Shown: one piece after another, positions 43,233-55,465 of the stretch
How positions within the stretch are numbered: position 1 is the first letter of the stretch
Layout of the letters: every line of letters begins with the position of its first letter
Assembly: GCA_963774745.1 (NCBI GenBank)
Contig: CAVZGE010000011.1
Location: forward strand, 372,001 to 436,000
DNA from: Prado023 sp963774745
GTDB lineage: Bacteria; Actinomycetota; Actinomycetes; S36-B12; CAIYMF01
Direction: 5' to 3'
Length of the DNA stretch: 64,000 nucleotides
Position numbers and translations under genes: made by a program
The notes under the pieces: model-generated
What the model saw: the letters and a program-made list of their open reading frames with translations, nothing else
Told to the model about the DNA's origin: nothing
The model's database searches: none

Positions 43233-44162
43233 ATGCCCGTCAAGATCAGGGAAGGCCTTCCGGCCGCCGACGTCCTCGCCGCCGAGAACGTCTTCGTGAT
43301 GACGGATCGCCGTGCCGCCAGCCAGGACATCCGCCCGCTGAGCATCCTGGTCCTGAACCTCATGCCGGCCAAGCAGACCACCGAGGCCCAGATCCTGCGG
43401 CTGCTGGGCAACTCGCCGCTGCAGGTGGAGGTCACGTTCCTGCACACGGCGTCCTACTCGCCCAAGCACACCGACCACACCCACCTCGAGGTCTTCTACG
43501 AGACGTTCGAGCATGTGCGCGACCGGCGCTACGACGGCCTGATCATCACCGGCGCCCCGGTCGAGCTGATGGAGTTCGAGGACGTGGACTACTGGGACGA
43601 GCTCGTCGGGATCATGCAGTGGGCCGACGAGCACGTGTACTCGACCCTGGCGATCTGCTGGGGCGCGCAGGCCGAGCTCTACCACCACTACGGGATCGGC
43701 AAGCACACCGTCGACCAGAAGGTCTTCGGCGTGTTCTCCCACGAGGTGACCGACCCGAAGAACAAGATCACCCGCGGGTTCGATGACGTGTTCCTCGCCC
43801 CGCACTCCCGGCACACGACGGTCAGCGTGCAGGACATCGAGGCCGAGCCCGACCTCGAGCTGCTGGCCGTCTCCCCGGAGGCCGGCGTCTACCTGGCCGC
43901 CTCACGCGACGGCCGGCGCGTGTTCGTCACCGGGCACGCCGAGTACGACGCCGAGACCCTCGACATCGAGTACCGCCGCGACCTGGCCGCCGGGATGCCC
44001 ATCGAGATGCCGCGCAACTACTACCGCGACGACGACCCCGAGCAGGTGCCGATCGTGGGCTGGCGGGCGCACGGCGACCTGCTGTTCACCAACTGGCTGA
44101 ACTACTGCGTCTACCAGGAGACGCCCTACGACCTCCACGAGCTGGGGGCCCGCACGCCCTGA
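43233..44162 (+). CDS. metA: Homoserine O-acyltransferase MetA, predicted acetyltransferase
   Basis: A 309-residue enzyme of methionine biosynthesis acylating homoserine. Family motifs: LNLMPAKQTTEAQILRLLGN (Lys47 region), the nucleophile Cys142 in LAICWGAQAELYHHYGIGKH, and a His/Glu pair later (HAEYDAETL). Residue 111 is Glu (APVELMEFED); in this family Glu111 selects acetyl-CoA, while Gly111 as in E. coli selects succinyl-CoA. The product is therefore predicted to be O-acetylhomoserine for direct sulfhydrylation. Nearly back-to-back with fumC (7-bp gap, convergent). Confidence 0.93.
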   Translation: MPVKIREGLPAADVLAAENVFVMTDRRAASQDIRPLSILVLNLMPAKQTTEAQILRLLGNSPLQVEVTFLHTASYSPKHTDHTHLEVFYETFEHVRDRRYDGLIITGAPVELMEFEDVDYWDELVGIMQWADEHVYSTLAICWGAQAELYHHYGIGKHTVDQKVFGVFSHEVTDPKNKITRGFDDVFLAPHSRHTTVSVQDIEAEPDLELLAVSPEAGVYLAASRDGRRVFVTGHAEYDAETLDIEYRRDLAAGMPIEMPRNYYRDDDPEQVPIVGWRAHGDLLFTNWLNYCVYQETPYDLHELGARTP

Positions 44163-44169
44163 GGCCTCA

Positions 44170-45573
<1,404 letters not shown>

Positions 45574-45770
45574 GGGATCCCTCCTCACTCGTCGGCCGTG
45601 GTGGTCAGCTGGCGCGCGCGGTGTGTGCGGCGAGTCCGTCATGCCGGGGTGTACCCCACCCATGCCATCCCATCCTCGACGAACCCGCGGCGACCGCCCC
45701 ACCTGCAACGCGGGGTCGTCGACGACTACCGTCGAGGCGCGGGTGACACGGGTCGAGGACGGGAGCGGAC

Positions 45771-48284
<2,514 letters not shown>

Positions 48285-48326
48285 TCGGCGCGGGCCCGTC
48301 GGGGCCGGCGAACCCTCGGGGCGGCG

Positions 48327-49427
48327 TCAGTGCGCCCAGATCGAGCCCGAGCGGATGCCGAGCACGGTGCGGGTCGCGACGTAGCCCCAGAGCCCCAGCA
48401 GGGCTGCGGTGGCGATCCAGCCCACGGCGGTCACCAGGCCCGAGCCCCAGGCGTTGCCGAGCACGATGGTCGCGATCGTCCATGCGGCCAGCGGGAACGT
48501 GAAGCCCCACCACGACAGCGAGAACGGCAGGGTGGCGTAGCCGCGGCGCAGCACCACCAGGGCGGCGACCATCCACCACAGCCCGAACCCCCACATCATC
48601 GTGGCGGCGGGCAGGATGCTGGTGACCAGGCTTGGATCAGCGACCCCGGCCTGGACCGACGCCTGGGAGAGCCGCACCATGTCCAGGCCCATCAGGCCCG
48701 CTGGGCCCATGCCGATGAACAGCGTCGGGGCCAGCCCTGCCGGCGGCAGCGGGTGGCTGATGCTGCGCATGAAGAGCACGGCGGTCACGACCAGGTAGAG
48801 AACCGCGCCCATGCCCAGGAAGGCCCACGACAGTGCCACCAGGTCGGCCGCGATTCCGGGGTTCCCGGCGATCACCGGGAGCAGGGCGAGCGGGACGATG
48901 ATCGTGACCACGGGCGGCACGAACCACGCCCCGGACATCTGGGCCAGCGCCGCGTCCTGGGACGTGAACACCTCGGCGAGGAACTCCCACCCGATGAGCA
49001 GGGCCAACAGGGCACCCACGACGGCGAGCACGGTCACCGTCGGCAGGATGACCGGGTCCGGCAGGAACCCCGGGCCCACCTTCCCGATCGCCACTGCGAG
49101 GGTGAGCAGGCCACCGGCGGCGGTGGCGGTCATCCCACCCTTGACCGGGTGCCGCAGGTCCGCCCGCGCCTCAGCCGTGAACCGCACCCAGCGGGTGGCC
49201 GTCGCACCGAGGACGAGCACGCCCAGGACCAGGGCGAGGACCAGGATCGCGCGGGCCGCCGCCTGCGTCGGTCCCGCCAGCGAGGAGCCCTCCCCGACGG
49301 CGAGCAGGGCGACGGACAGCGCGGAGGTCCCCATCACCGACGCGCCCCAGCTGGGGGCGAAGGTCTTCAGGTCGAACGAGCCCGAACCGCTGGTGTGCGC
49401 GGGGGCGGCCGGTTGGCTGGCAGGCAT
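48327..49427 (-). CDS. TDT/SLAC1-family membrane transporter
   Basis: A 366-residue, ~10-TM protein of the tellurite-resistance/dicarboxylate (TDT) family, whose members export dicarboxylates, sulfite (fungal SSU1) or anions (SLAC1). The N-terminal FDLKTFAPSWGASVMGTSALSVAL and GSGLVTAVGWIATAALLGL with a conserved Phe/Gly-rich TM pattern fit the family. Context among sulfide-oxidation genes makes sulfite export a plausible role (inference). The start at ATG 49427 has GAGGAG upstream; an upstream ATG at 49451 gives only 8 extra residues. It is divergent from the sulfide:quinone reductase gene and shares the operator at 49468. Confidence 0.83.
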   Translation of the reverse strand: MPASQPAAPAHTSGSGSFDLKTFAPSWGASVMGTSALSVALLAVGEGSSLAGPTQAAARAILVLALVLGVLVLGATATRWVRFTAEARADLRHPVKGGMTATAAGGLLTLAVAIGKVGPGFLPDPVILPTVTVLAVVGALLALLIGWEFLAEVFTSQDAALAQMSGAWFVPPVVTIIVPLALLPVIAGNPGIAADLVALSWAFLGMGAVLYLVVTAVLFMRSISHPLPPAGLAPTLFIGMGPAGLMGLDMVRLSQASVQAGVADPSLVTSILPAATMMWGFGLWWMVAALVVLRRGYATLPFSLSWWGFTFPLAAWTIATIVLGNAWGSGLVTAVGWIATAALLGLWGYVATRTVLGIRSGSIWAH

Positions 49428-49467
49428 GGGACTCCTCAGGTTCTGGCTCATGCACAGGGAAACCAGT

Positions 49468-49483
49468 ATACCCCCCAGGGTAT
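49468..49483. promoter_or_regulatory. CsoR/CstR-type operator
   Basis: ATACCCCCCAGGGTAT has the ATACCC-N4-GGGTAT form of CsoR-family operators (CsoR copper and CstR persulfide repressors). It lies 41 bp upstream of the TDT transporter start and 131 bp upstream of the sulfide:quinone reductase start, between the two divergent genes. No repressor gene is in the window. Confidence 0.6.
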
Positions 49484-49614
49484 TCCGGGGGGTTCGCTCC
49501 CAGCGGCCGGGTTGGGTCTGAGCGGTGGGTTCAGCCGACGGGGTCGCACCCCGCACGGAAACCCCCTGGGGCATCGGGCTAGGCTCATGACCAGCAGCAG
49601 CGAAGGAGTCCGTC

Positions 49615-51076
49615 ATGGCACGCGTCGTCATCCTCGGGGCCGGGATCTCCGGTCACACCGCCGCCCTGCACCTGCGCCGCAAGCTGGGCACCCAGCATGA
49701 GGTGGTGGTCGTCGCCCCCAACGCGAAGTGGAACTGGATCCCGTCGAACATCTGGGTCGGCGTGGGCCGCATGACTGCCGAGCAGGTCACCTTCCCGCTG
49801 GCGCCGATCTACCAGCGCAAGGGCATCGAGTTCCACCAGGCCCTGGGCGTCGCGCTGCATCCCGAGGGTGACGCGGAGCATGCCAGGCCGTTCGTGGACA
49901 TCACGTACACCGACCCCGCACGGGCGGGCCAGACCGCGACCCTGGAGTACGACTACCTGGTCAACGCCACCGGGCCGAAGCTCAACTTCGCCGCCACGCC
50001 CGGGCTGGGCCCCGAGGGCAACAGCCTCTCGGTGTGCACGGCGGGCCACGCGATCGAGGCTGCCGACCGACTCGCCCAGGCCATCGAGAGGATGCGCGCG
50101 GGAACCCGACAGACGATCGTCGTGGGCACCGGCCACGGCACCTGCACGTGCGAGGGCGCGGCCTTCGAGTACGCGTTCAACGTGGAGCACGAGCTGCGCC
50201 AGGCCGGCGTGCGCGACATGGCCGACCTCGTGTACCTGACCAACGAGTACGAGCTCGGGCGACTTCGGCGTCGGGGGCATGGTCTTCACCCAGAAGGGGT
50301 TCCAGACCTCGAGCAAGACCTGGACCGAGTCGCTGTTCCGCGAGCGCGGCATGCGCGCGATCCTCGGTGCCCACGTCGAGAAGGTGGAGCCGGGCGTCAT
50401 CTCCTACGAGCAGCTCGACGGCAGCAGGCACACGCTGGACTTCGACTTCGCCATGCTGCTCCCACCCTTCCGCGGCGCGGACCTGAAGGCGTACGACGCG
50501 CAGGGTGCGGAGATCACCGCGGAGCTGTTCGCACCCAGCGGCCTGATGAAGGTCGACGCCGACTACACCGCCAAGCCCTTCGAGGACTGGCGCGCCGGGG
50601 ACTGGCCGAAGACCTACCAGACACCGGCGTACGCCAACGTGTTCGCCGTGGGCATCGCCTTCGCCCCGCCGCACCAGATCTCCCGGCCGCGCACCAGCCC
50701 CAACGGCACCCTGATCGCACCCGCGCCCCCACGCACGGGGATGCCCTCGGGGGTCATGGGCAAGGTCGTCGCGGACAACATCGTCGAGATGATCGGCGAC
50801 GGATCCACGACCCCGAAGCACACAGCCTCGATGGCCCGGATGGGTGCGGCCTGCATCGCCTCCGCCGGTGCCGGCCTGCGCACGGGGACTGCGGCGGCGA
50901 TGACCATGTACCCGATCGTCCCGGACTACCAGCAGTACCCTGATTCGGGCGGTCGCAGCCCGAAGGACACCTATGGCGAGATCGGACTCGGCGCGCACTG
51001 GATCAAGACCGTCCTGCACTTCATGTTCATCTACAAGGCCAAGGCCAAGCCTGGCTGGTTCCTCATCCCCGAGTGA
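49615..51076 (+). pseudogene. sqr: Sulfide:quinone oxidoreductase, single frameshift
   Basis: A ~486-residue membrane-associated flavoprotein oxidising sulfide to sulfane sulfur with quinone as acceptor. FAD motif VVILGAGISGHTAALHLRR; the internal DYLVNATGPKLNF; a Cys-containing segment GTGHGTCTCEGAAFEY; C-terminal TGMPSGVMGKVVADNI and a hydrophobic/amphipathic tail HFMFIYKAKAKPGWF. An extra G at nt 50257-50259 shifts the frame inside ELGDFG, and the downstream frame (GMVFTQKGFQTSSKTW) is intact to 51076. Start at the ATG at 49615 with GAAGGAG. It acts beside the sulfur-transfer fusion. Confidence 0.88.
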
Positions 51077-51158
51077 CGGGGCGCGCGGCCCGAGCCCTGC
51101 GGCCCGAGCCCCGCAGCCCCCGACCCCCTCCTCCGATTGACTCCCCCGAAGGACCGCC

Positions 51159-51305
51159 ATGGACAACGCAGAGGCCAGCATCGCCCAGGCCCCGCTGCCG
51201 ACCGAGAAGACGGTGAGGAGCCGGACGAACCTGGCTGTCCAGGTCTGGCGCTTCACGGCGATCAACATCCGCATGGTCAAGATGATCCGCAAGGGTCACA
51301 GCTGA
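51159..51305 (+). CDS. 48-residue ORF in the sulfide operon
   Basis: An ATG with AAGGA 5 nt upstream opens a 48-codon frame ending in TGA (51303-51305). The peptide starts MDNAEASIAQAPLPTEKTV and ends VKMIRKGHS. Its C-terminal half (TNLAVQVWRFTAINIRMVKMIRK) is amphipathic and basic, suggesting a membrane-associated helix. It sits 82 bp after sqr and 55 bp before the thioredoxin-CcdA gene in the same direction. Likely a small co-operonic protein; function unknown. Confidence 0.6.
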   Translation: MDNAEASIAQAPLPTEKTVRSRTNLAVQVWRFTAINIRMVKMIRKGHS

Positions 51306-51360
51306 CCCGGAGCACGGGCCTCCTGCCCGTGCCGGGTTCCCAGATCCGCAAGGAGCAACC

Positions 51361-52813
51361 GTGTACGGCGCCGGAACCCCAGCCCCGGGTCGAAGACGCA
51401 TCCTGACGGCGCGGGCCCGTCCGGCGCTGGCCCGTCCGGCGCGGGGACGTCCGGCGCGGGCCCTCCTCACGCTGGGCCTGCTCGCTCTGGCCCTCCTCGG
51501 GCTGGGCCTGCTCACCCCGAGCCTGGGCATTCTGCCCTCACCGCTCGGACCCGCACGGGCGGTCGCTGCGCCCATTGCGACGGCCGACGAAGCACCCGCG
51601 ACCCTCCTGCTCTTCCACGGGGAGGGATGCCCCCACTGCGCAGCGGAGCGCGCCTGGCTCACGGACCTGTCCGCCACGTACCCGCAACTGCGCATCGAGC
51701 AGTACGAGGTCTGGAACGATGCGGCCAACCGCGCGCTGCTCGACCAGTACGCAACGGACCTCGGGTTCGAACCGTCCGGCGTTCCGGTCACGATCGTCGG
51801 CGATCAGGTGTGGATCGGGTTCAGCGAGCCGATCGCCGGGGAGATCGAGGCGACCGTGGCCGCAGCGATGGCCCTTGACGCACCCACCAGCACCGGCCCC
51901 TCAGCCCCGCCCACCGCAACCGGGCCGCCGCTCCCCGAACAGCCGATCCCCAGCACCGGTCCGAGCGTGGAGCTGCCTCTCGTGGGGACCGTGGACCTCG
52001 GTGGCTCGCCCCTGCTCGTCAGCACCGTGCTCATCGGGTTCGCCGATGGGATCAACCCGTGCTCGTTGTGGGTCCTGGCGGTGCTGCTCGCGATCGTCCT
52101 GCACAGCGGGTCGCGCGGGCGGGTGGCCCTGGTCGGCTCGACGTTCCTGCTCGTGACCGCGGGCATGTACGGGCTGTACATCGTCGGCATGTACAGCGCG
52201 CTGGACTACGCCGGGCAGCTGGGCTGGATCCGCGCCGGCGTGGCCGTGGTGGCGCTGGCGTTCGGCGTCCTGCAGCTCAAGGACGGGCTCGCACCCGGGG
52301 TGGGGCCCTCCCTTTCGATCTCCCCGTCGCGGCGGCCCGCGCATCTACCGCGCCATGCGCGGGGTCGCGCGGCCTGACCGCGGCCTGACCGCCACACTGG
52401 CAGGCACCGCGGCGCTCGCGGTCGGCGTATCGCTGCTCGAGACCCCCTGCACGGCCGGGCTCCCCCTGCTGTGGACCAGCATGCTGGCTGACCAGGTGGT
52501 GCCCATCACGACCGCCATTGCCCTGTTCGCGGTCTACATGACGGTGTTCCTGATCGACGAGCTGATCCTGTTCGGCGCGGCCGTGATCACCATGCGGGCC
52601 CGGCACCTGCAGCCGGGGCAGGGCCGGGCGCTGAAGATCGTGTCGGGGTCGCTGCTGGTCACCCTGGCGGTGGTCATGCTGGTCGCTCCCGAGGCCATGG
52701 CAGGCCTGTGGAGCAGCCTGCTGGTGTTCACTGCGGCAGGCCTGCTGGCGCTGCTCGTGTGGGCCCTGTCCCGAGTCCGACCGCGGACTGCGCGTCCACC
52801 TCGCGCGCAGTAG
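51361..52813 (+). pseudogene. Thioredoxin-CcdA (DsbD-like) fusion, single frameshift
   Basis: A ~483-residue membrane protein. An N-terminal membrane anchor (LLALALLGLGLL) precedes a thioredoxin-fold domain with CPHC active site (LLFHGEGCPHCAAERAWL) and the cis-Pro region GVPVTIV. A Pro-rich linker (about 180-205) is followed by a CcdA/DsbD-type six-span membrane domain with conserved Pro-Cys residues INPCSLWVLAVLL and, in the second half, LETPCTAGLPLLW. An extra base at about nt 52339 shifts the frame between the two halves of the membrane domain (RRPGIYRAMRGV). It would move reducing power across the membrane. The start is GTG 51361 with AAGGAG. Confidence 0.83.
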
Positions 52814-52925
52814 CGCCGTGGCGCGCCGCATCCTTCTGGAGATCTCCGGTGGACCGGCCAAGCACGCGTGGATGATGCGGGTGTCCCGCCGCTTCGCTGT
52901 ACCTGAGCGTCCGAGCCTGAGCGCC

Positions 52926-54476
52926 TCACAGCCTCCAGCGGGTTCTCGGGGTGCGGGTGATGGTCCAGGGTGCGGTGTTGTTGGCGGGCCAGGGGGTTCC
53001 GGGTGGGGCGCCGGGGTGGGGTCTGGGGACCGGCTCTGGCCCGGTCGTGGGTTGGATGGTCCACATGCCGAGGTCGACCTGGCGGTGGTGGGCCCAGCAG
53101 AGCAGGGCCAGGTTCGGTAGGTCCGACGCGCCGCCGGCGGCCCAGTCCTGGACGTGATGGGTCTGGCACGCCTCGGCGGGGATCGCGCAGCCGGGGATGA
53201 TGCAACCCCCGTCCCGGGCGGCCAGGGCCCGACGCTGGGCCGGGCTCGCGGTCCGGGCGGTGCGCCCGACGGCCAACGGGATCCGGGTACCGAGGAGGGT
53301 GGTGGCCAGGGCGGCGATCCGCACGCCGGCGGAGGAGCCCGACAGGGTAGCTGTGCCACGCCCGCCACCCCCGTCACCCGCGTCACCCGCGTCACCCGTG
53401 CCTGCACCACACGTGCCAGGGGCGCCGGTCGTAGGGCCCGCGCCGGCCCCTGCGGTTGGGGGTGCGGCCGCCTGGCACCCGTCACCGGGCTGCCCTTCGG
53501 CGAGCAGGTCGGCGAGTGTGTCCGGGCAGCCCCCGGTGTCGATCACGATGGGGGTGACCAGGGCGTCGCAGGCGGTGAACCGCTGCTCGGCCTCGGTCAG
53601 GGTGTGCCCGCGGGAGGTGGTCCACACCCGGTCCCCGAGCGCGGTGGTGTCCAGGGTGACCGAGACGCTCACCGGCAGCCCGCCACGGCTGGGGATCGAT
53701 CCGCATGCGTGCGCGGCGTTGACCAGGGCCACCAACCCGTCGGCCCGCCGCGCGGACGCGGGCACGTGGTCAGCCTCGGTGCGCAACCGTTCAGCGAACG
53801 CCTCCACGGCGGCGATCACCACCTCACCCTCCAGACGGGGCAGCACCCCGGACAGGACCACCGAATCGCCGGTCAGGGCGAACGACAACGATCGGGACTC
53901 GTATGCCCCGGCCTCCTGCGGGTCGGGGTCCACGGGTGGGTGCAGCACCCGGATCACCCGGGCCATGAACCCGGCCACCGCCTGGGGGGACAACTCCCCC
54001 CACAGATCAACCAGCTGCCCGATCACCGCGGCGAGCTCGACACGGTCCAGGCGGTGTGCCGACCGGGCGATCGCATCCACATGATCCGACGTGATGAGCC
54101 CCGAGCCCCACGCGGCGGCGATGCTCGGGTGATCAGCGGCCAGCGCCCCCGCCCGGGCCAACCGACGGGCCTGGGGCATGGCCCACCGCCGGGCACCCAG
54201 GATCGCCCCCGGACCCACCAACGGCAGGGAGCCCGCGGTGGTGGCGGCGTGCATCCGGCGGGCCAATTCGTACTCCACCACCGCGAACGCCCCAGCCAAC
54301 ACCTCCACATCCGCGCAGGGGCGCTCCCCAGCGTGCAGACCCATCGACGGCAGATCACCCGAGGCCACCCCCACCGCCCGCGCCCATACGTCCACCACCT
54401 CCGGTGACGCCGAACCCGCCGAACCCACCGCCCGCGGATCCACCACCCTGTGGCCCTCCACCGTCGTACTGCTCAC
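52926..54476 (-). CDS. DUF222/HNH endonuclease-domain protein (13E12-type)
   Basis: A 516-residue protein of the actinobacterial 13E12/DUF222 family. The N-terminal DUF222 (about 40-320; VLAGAFAVVEYELARRM, ARRLARAGALAADHP, ITSDHVDAIARSAHRLD) is followed by a Gly/Ala/Thr-rich disordered segment, then an HNH domain (RDGGCIIPGCAIPAEACQTHHVQDWAAGGASDLPNLALLCWAHHRQV). The HNH core is complete, including the Cys pairs that fix zinc. Such genes are repetitive and mobile in some actinobacteria and LexA-regulated in Mycobacterium tuberculosis. A LexA-like box lies 18 bp upstream of the start. It may act in DNA repair or gene drive. Confidence 0.92.
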   Translation of the reverse strand: MSSTTVEGHRVVDPRAVGSAGSASPEVVDVWARAVGVASGDLPSMGLHAGERPCADVEVLAGAFAVVEYELARRMHAATTAGSLPLVGPGAILGARRWAMPQARRLARAGALAADHPSIAAAWGSGLITSDHVDAIARSAHRLDRVELAAVIGQLVDLWGELSPQAVAGFMARVIRVLHPPVDPDPQEAGAYESRSLSFALTGDSVVLSGVLPRLEGEVVIAAVEAFAERLRTEADHVPASARRADGLVALVNAAHACGSIPSRGGLPVSVSVTLDTTALGDRVWTTSRGHTLTEAEQRFTACDALVTPIVIDTGGCPDTLADLLAEGQPGDGCQAAAPPTAGAGAGPTTGAPGTCGAGTGDAGDAGDGGGGRGTATLSGSSAGVRIAALATTLLGTRIPLAVGRTARTASPAQRRALAARDGGCIIPGCAIPAEACQTHHVQDWAAGGASDLPNLALLCWAHHRQVDLGMWTIQPTTGPEPVPRPHPGAPPGTPWPANNTAPWTITRTPRTRWRL

Positions 54477-54493
54477 CCCAAACCCCCGTCATC

Positions 54494-54507
54494 CGAACTG
54501 ATGTTCG
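54494..54507. promoter_or_regulatory. LexA (SOS) box upstream of the HNH gene
   Basis: CGAACTGATGTTCG is the CGAAC-N4-GTTCG palindrome recognised by Gram-positive and mycobacterial LexA. It lies 18-31 nt upstream of the HNH start codon. The first spacer base is T where the usual consensus has A/G. Confidence 0.6.
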
Positions 54508-54541
54508 AACACTACGCCCGGGGTCCGACAACGCGAATGTC

Positions 54542-55285
54542 ATGTCTCAGGACATCGGTGACGGTTCTGTATCAGGACATGGGTGACGGTTCTGGTGGTC
54601 TTGGTGGTGACACTTCTGGCCCGATGGTGGGGCGGTGGCTATCAATGAACCCCTCGAACCCCGTGTCCGCCTGGCGATCTCGCAGTGGCCCGAGGACGCG
54701 CCTCGGGGCGCGGTCTCGACGTTCTGTATCGAGCACCGGATCTCCCGCAAGGCGTTCTATGAGCTGCGCAAGCGCGCACGGGCCATGCGATCGCGGTCTT
54801 CGACAAGGCGGTGACTGCTCACGGCGTGCCGCAACGACTGCTGTCGGACAACGGGCTCGCGCTGAACCCGACGCGGCGGGGCATCGTCGGCCAGCTCATG
54901 GCACACGTCGCCGCGCTGGGCACCGAGGCGATCACGGGCAAGCCGGACAAGCCGACCACCCAAGGCAAGAACGAACGCTTCCACCAAACCCTGTTCCGCT
55001 ACCTCGACAAGCAGCCCCTGGCCGCGTCGCTGGCCGAACTCCAGGGGCAGGTCGACAGGTTCGACCACATCTACAACACCCAGCGCCCCCACCAAGGATT
55101 GCCAGGGCGGATCACGCCGGCGGCCGCGTGGGAGGCGACCCCCAAAGCCGATCCGCCCCGCCCGAAACCGGACCGGCCCACATACGAGACGCCCGCCCCC
55201 AGAACCCGGAAGTGTCACCGAAGTCCTGACACACCAACCGTCACCCATGTCCTGATACAGAACTGTCACCGATGTCCTCAGACAT
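54542..55285. mobile_element. Internally deleted IS481-type element
   Basis: A 744-bp element bounded by ~50-bp imperfect inverted repeats (54542-54591 and 55236-55285; about three mismatches). Each end contains tandem ~25-bp copies of CAGGACATNGGTGACGGTTCT, probably transposase-binding sites (54548, 54573 and a degenerate third). Two transposase pieces lie inside (next entry). The N-terminal piece ends in a different frame from the rve-domain piece, marking an internal deletion that removes the first catalytic Asp. It is not autonomous. The flanks carry GTCCGACANCGCGAA at 54523 and 55303, a possible target-site trace. Confidence 0.85.
54635..55235 (+). pseudogene. IS481-type transposase remnant
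   Basis: An N-terminal part (GTG 54635, AINEPLEPRVRLAISQWPEDAP, helix-turn-helix ISRKAFYELRKRARA) ends at a stop at 54814. The downstream frame (AIAVFDKAVTAHGVPQRLL, SDNGLALNPTRRG, ITGKPDKPTTQGKNERFHQTLFR, YNTQRPHQGLPGRITPAAAWEATP) preserves the second Asp and Glu of the DDE integrase core. About 150-200 residues are missing between the pieces, with a frame change at about 54785. It has no functional transposase. Confidence 0.83.
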
Positions 55286-55453
55286 CACAGTCCGACAACA
55301 CAGTCCGACATCGCGAAGGCCCCCAACCCAACCTGTGGACGCACTCGAGACGGCCAACGACAACCCGGCCTGAGCGTGCACCGCGCCTTGGCCCGCGACC
55401 CCTGCGCATTCGCACGCCTCGCCCGGGCGGGATCAGGGGGGGCCGGGACTGCC

Positions 55454-55459
55454 TACGAT
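55454..55459 (+). promoter_or_regulatory. -10 box TACGAT of a leaderless methyltransferase transcript
   Basis: TACGAT fits TANNNT and ends 6 nt before the GTG at 55466; no ribosome site is present. The 180-bp stretch 55286-55465 otherwise holds only a 13-bp tandem repeat of CACAGTCCGACA at the IS boundary. Confidence 0.45.
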
Positions 55460-55465
55460 GACCCG

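Noticed and set aside
50257..50259. Programmed ribosomal frameshift in sqr
   Set aside because: No slippery sequence or downstream structure stands out, and similar indels occur in several unrelated genes.
52818..53120. 100-codon + strand ORF after the thioredoxin-CcdA gene
   Set aside because: Most of it is the antisense of the HNH gene and it becomes Gly-rich shadow sequence.
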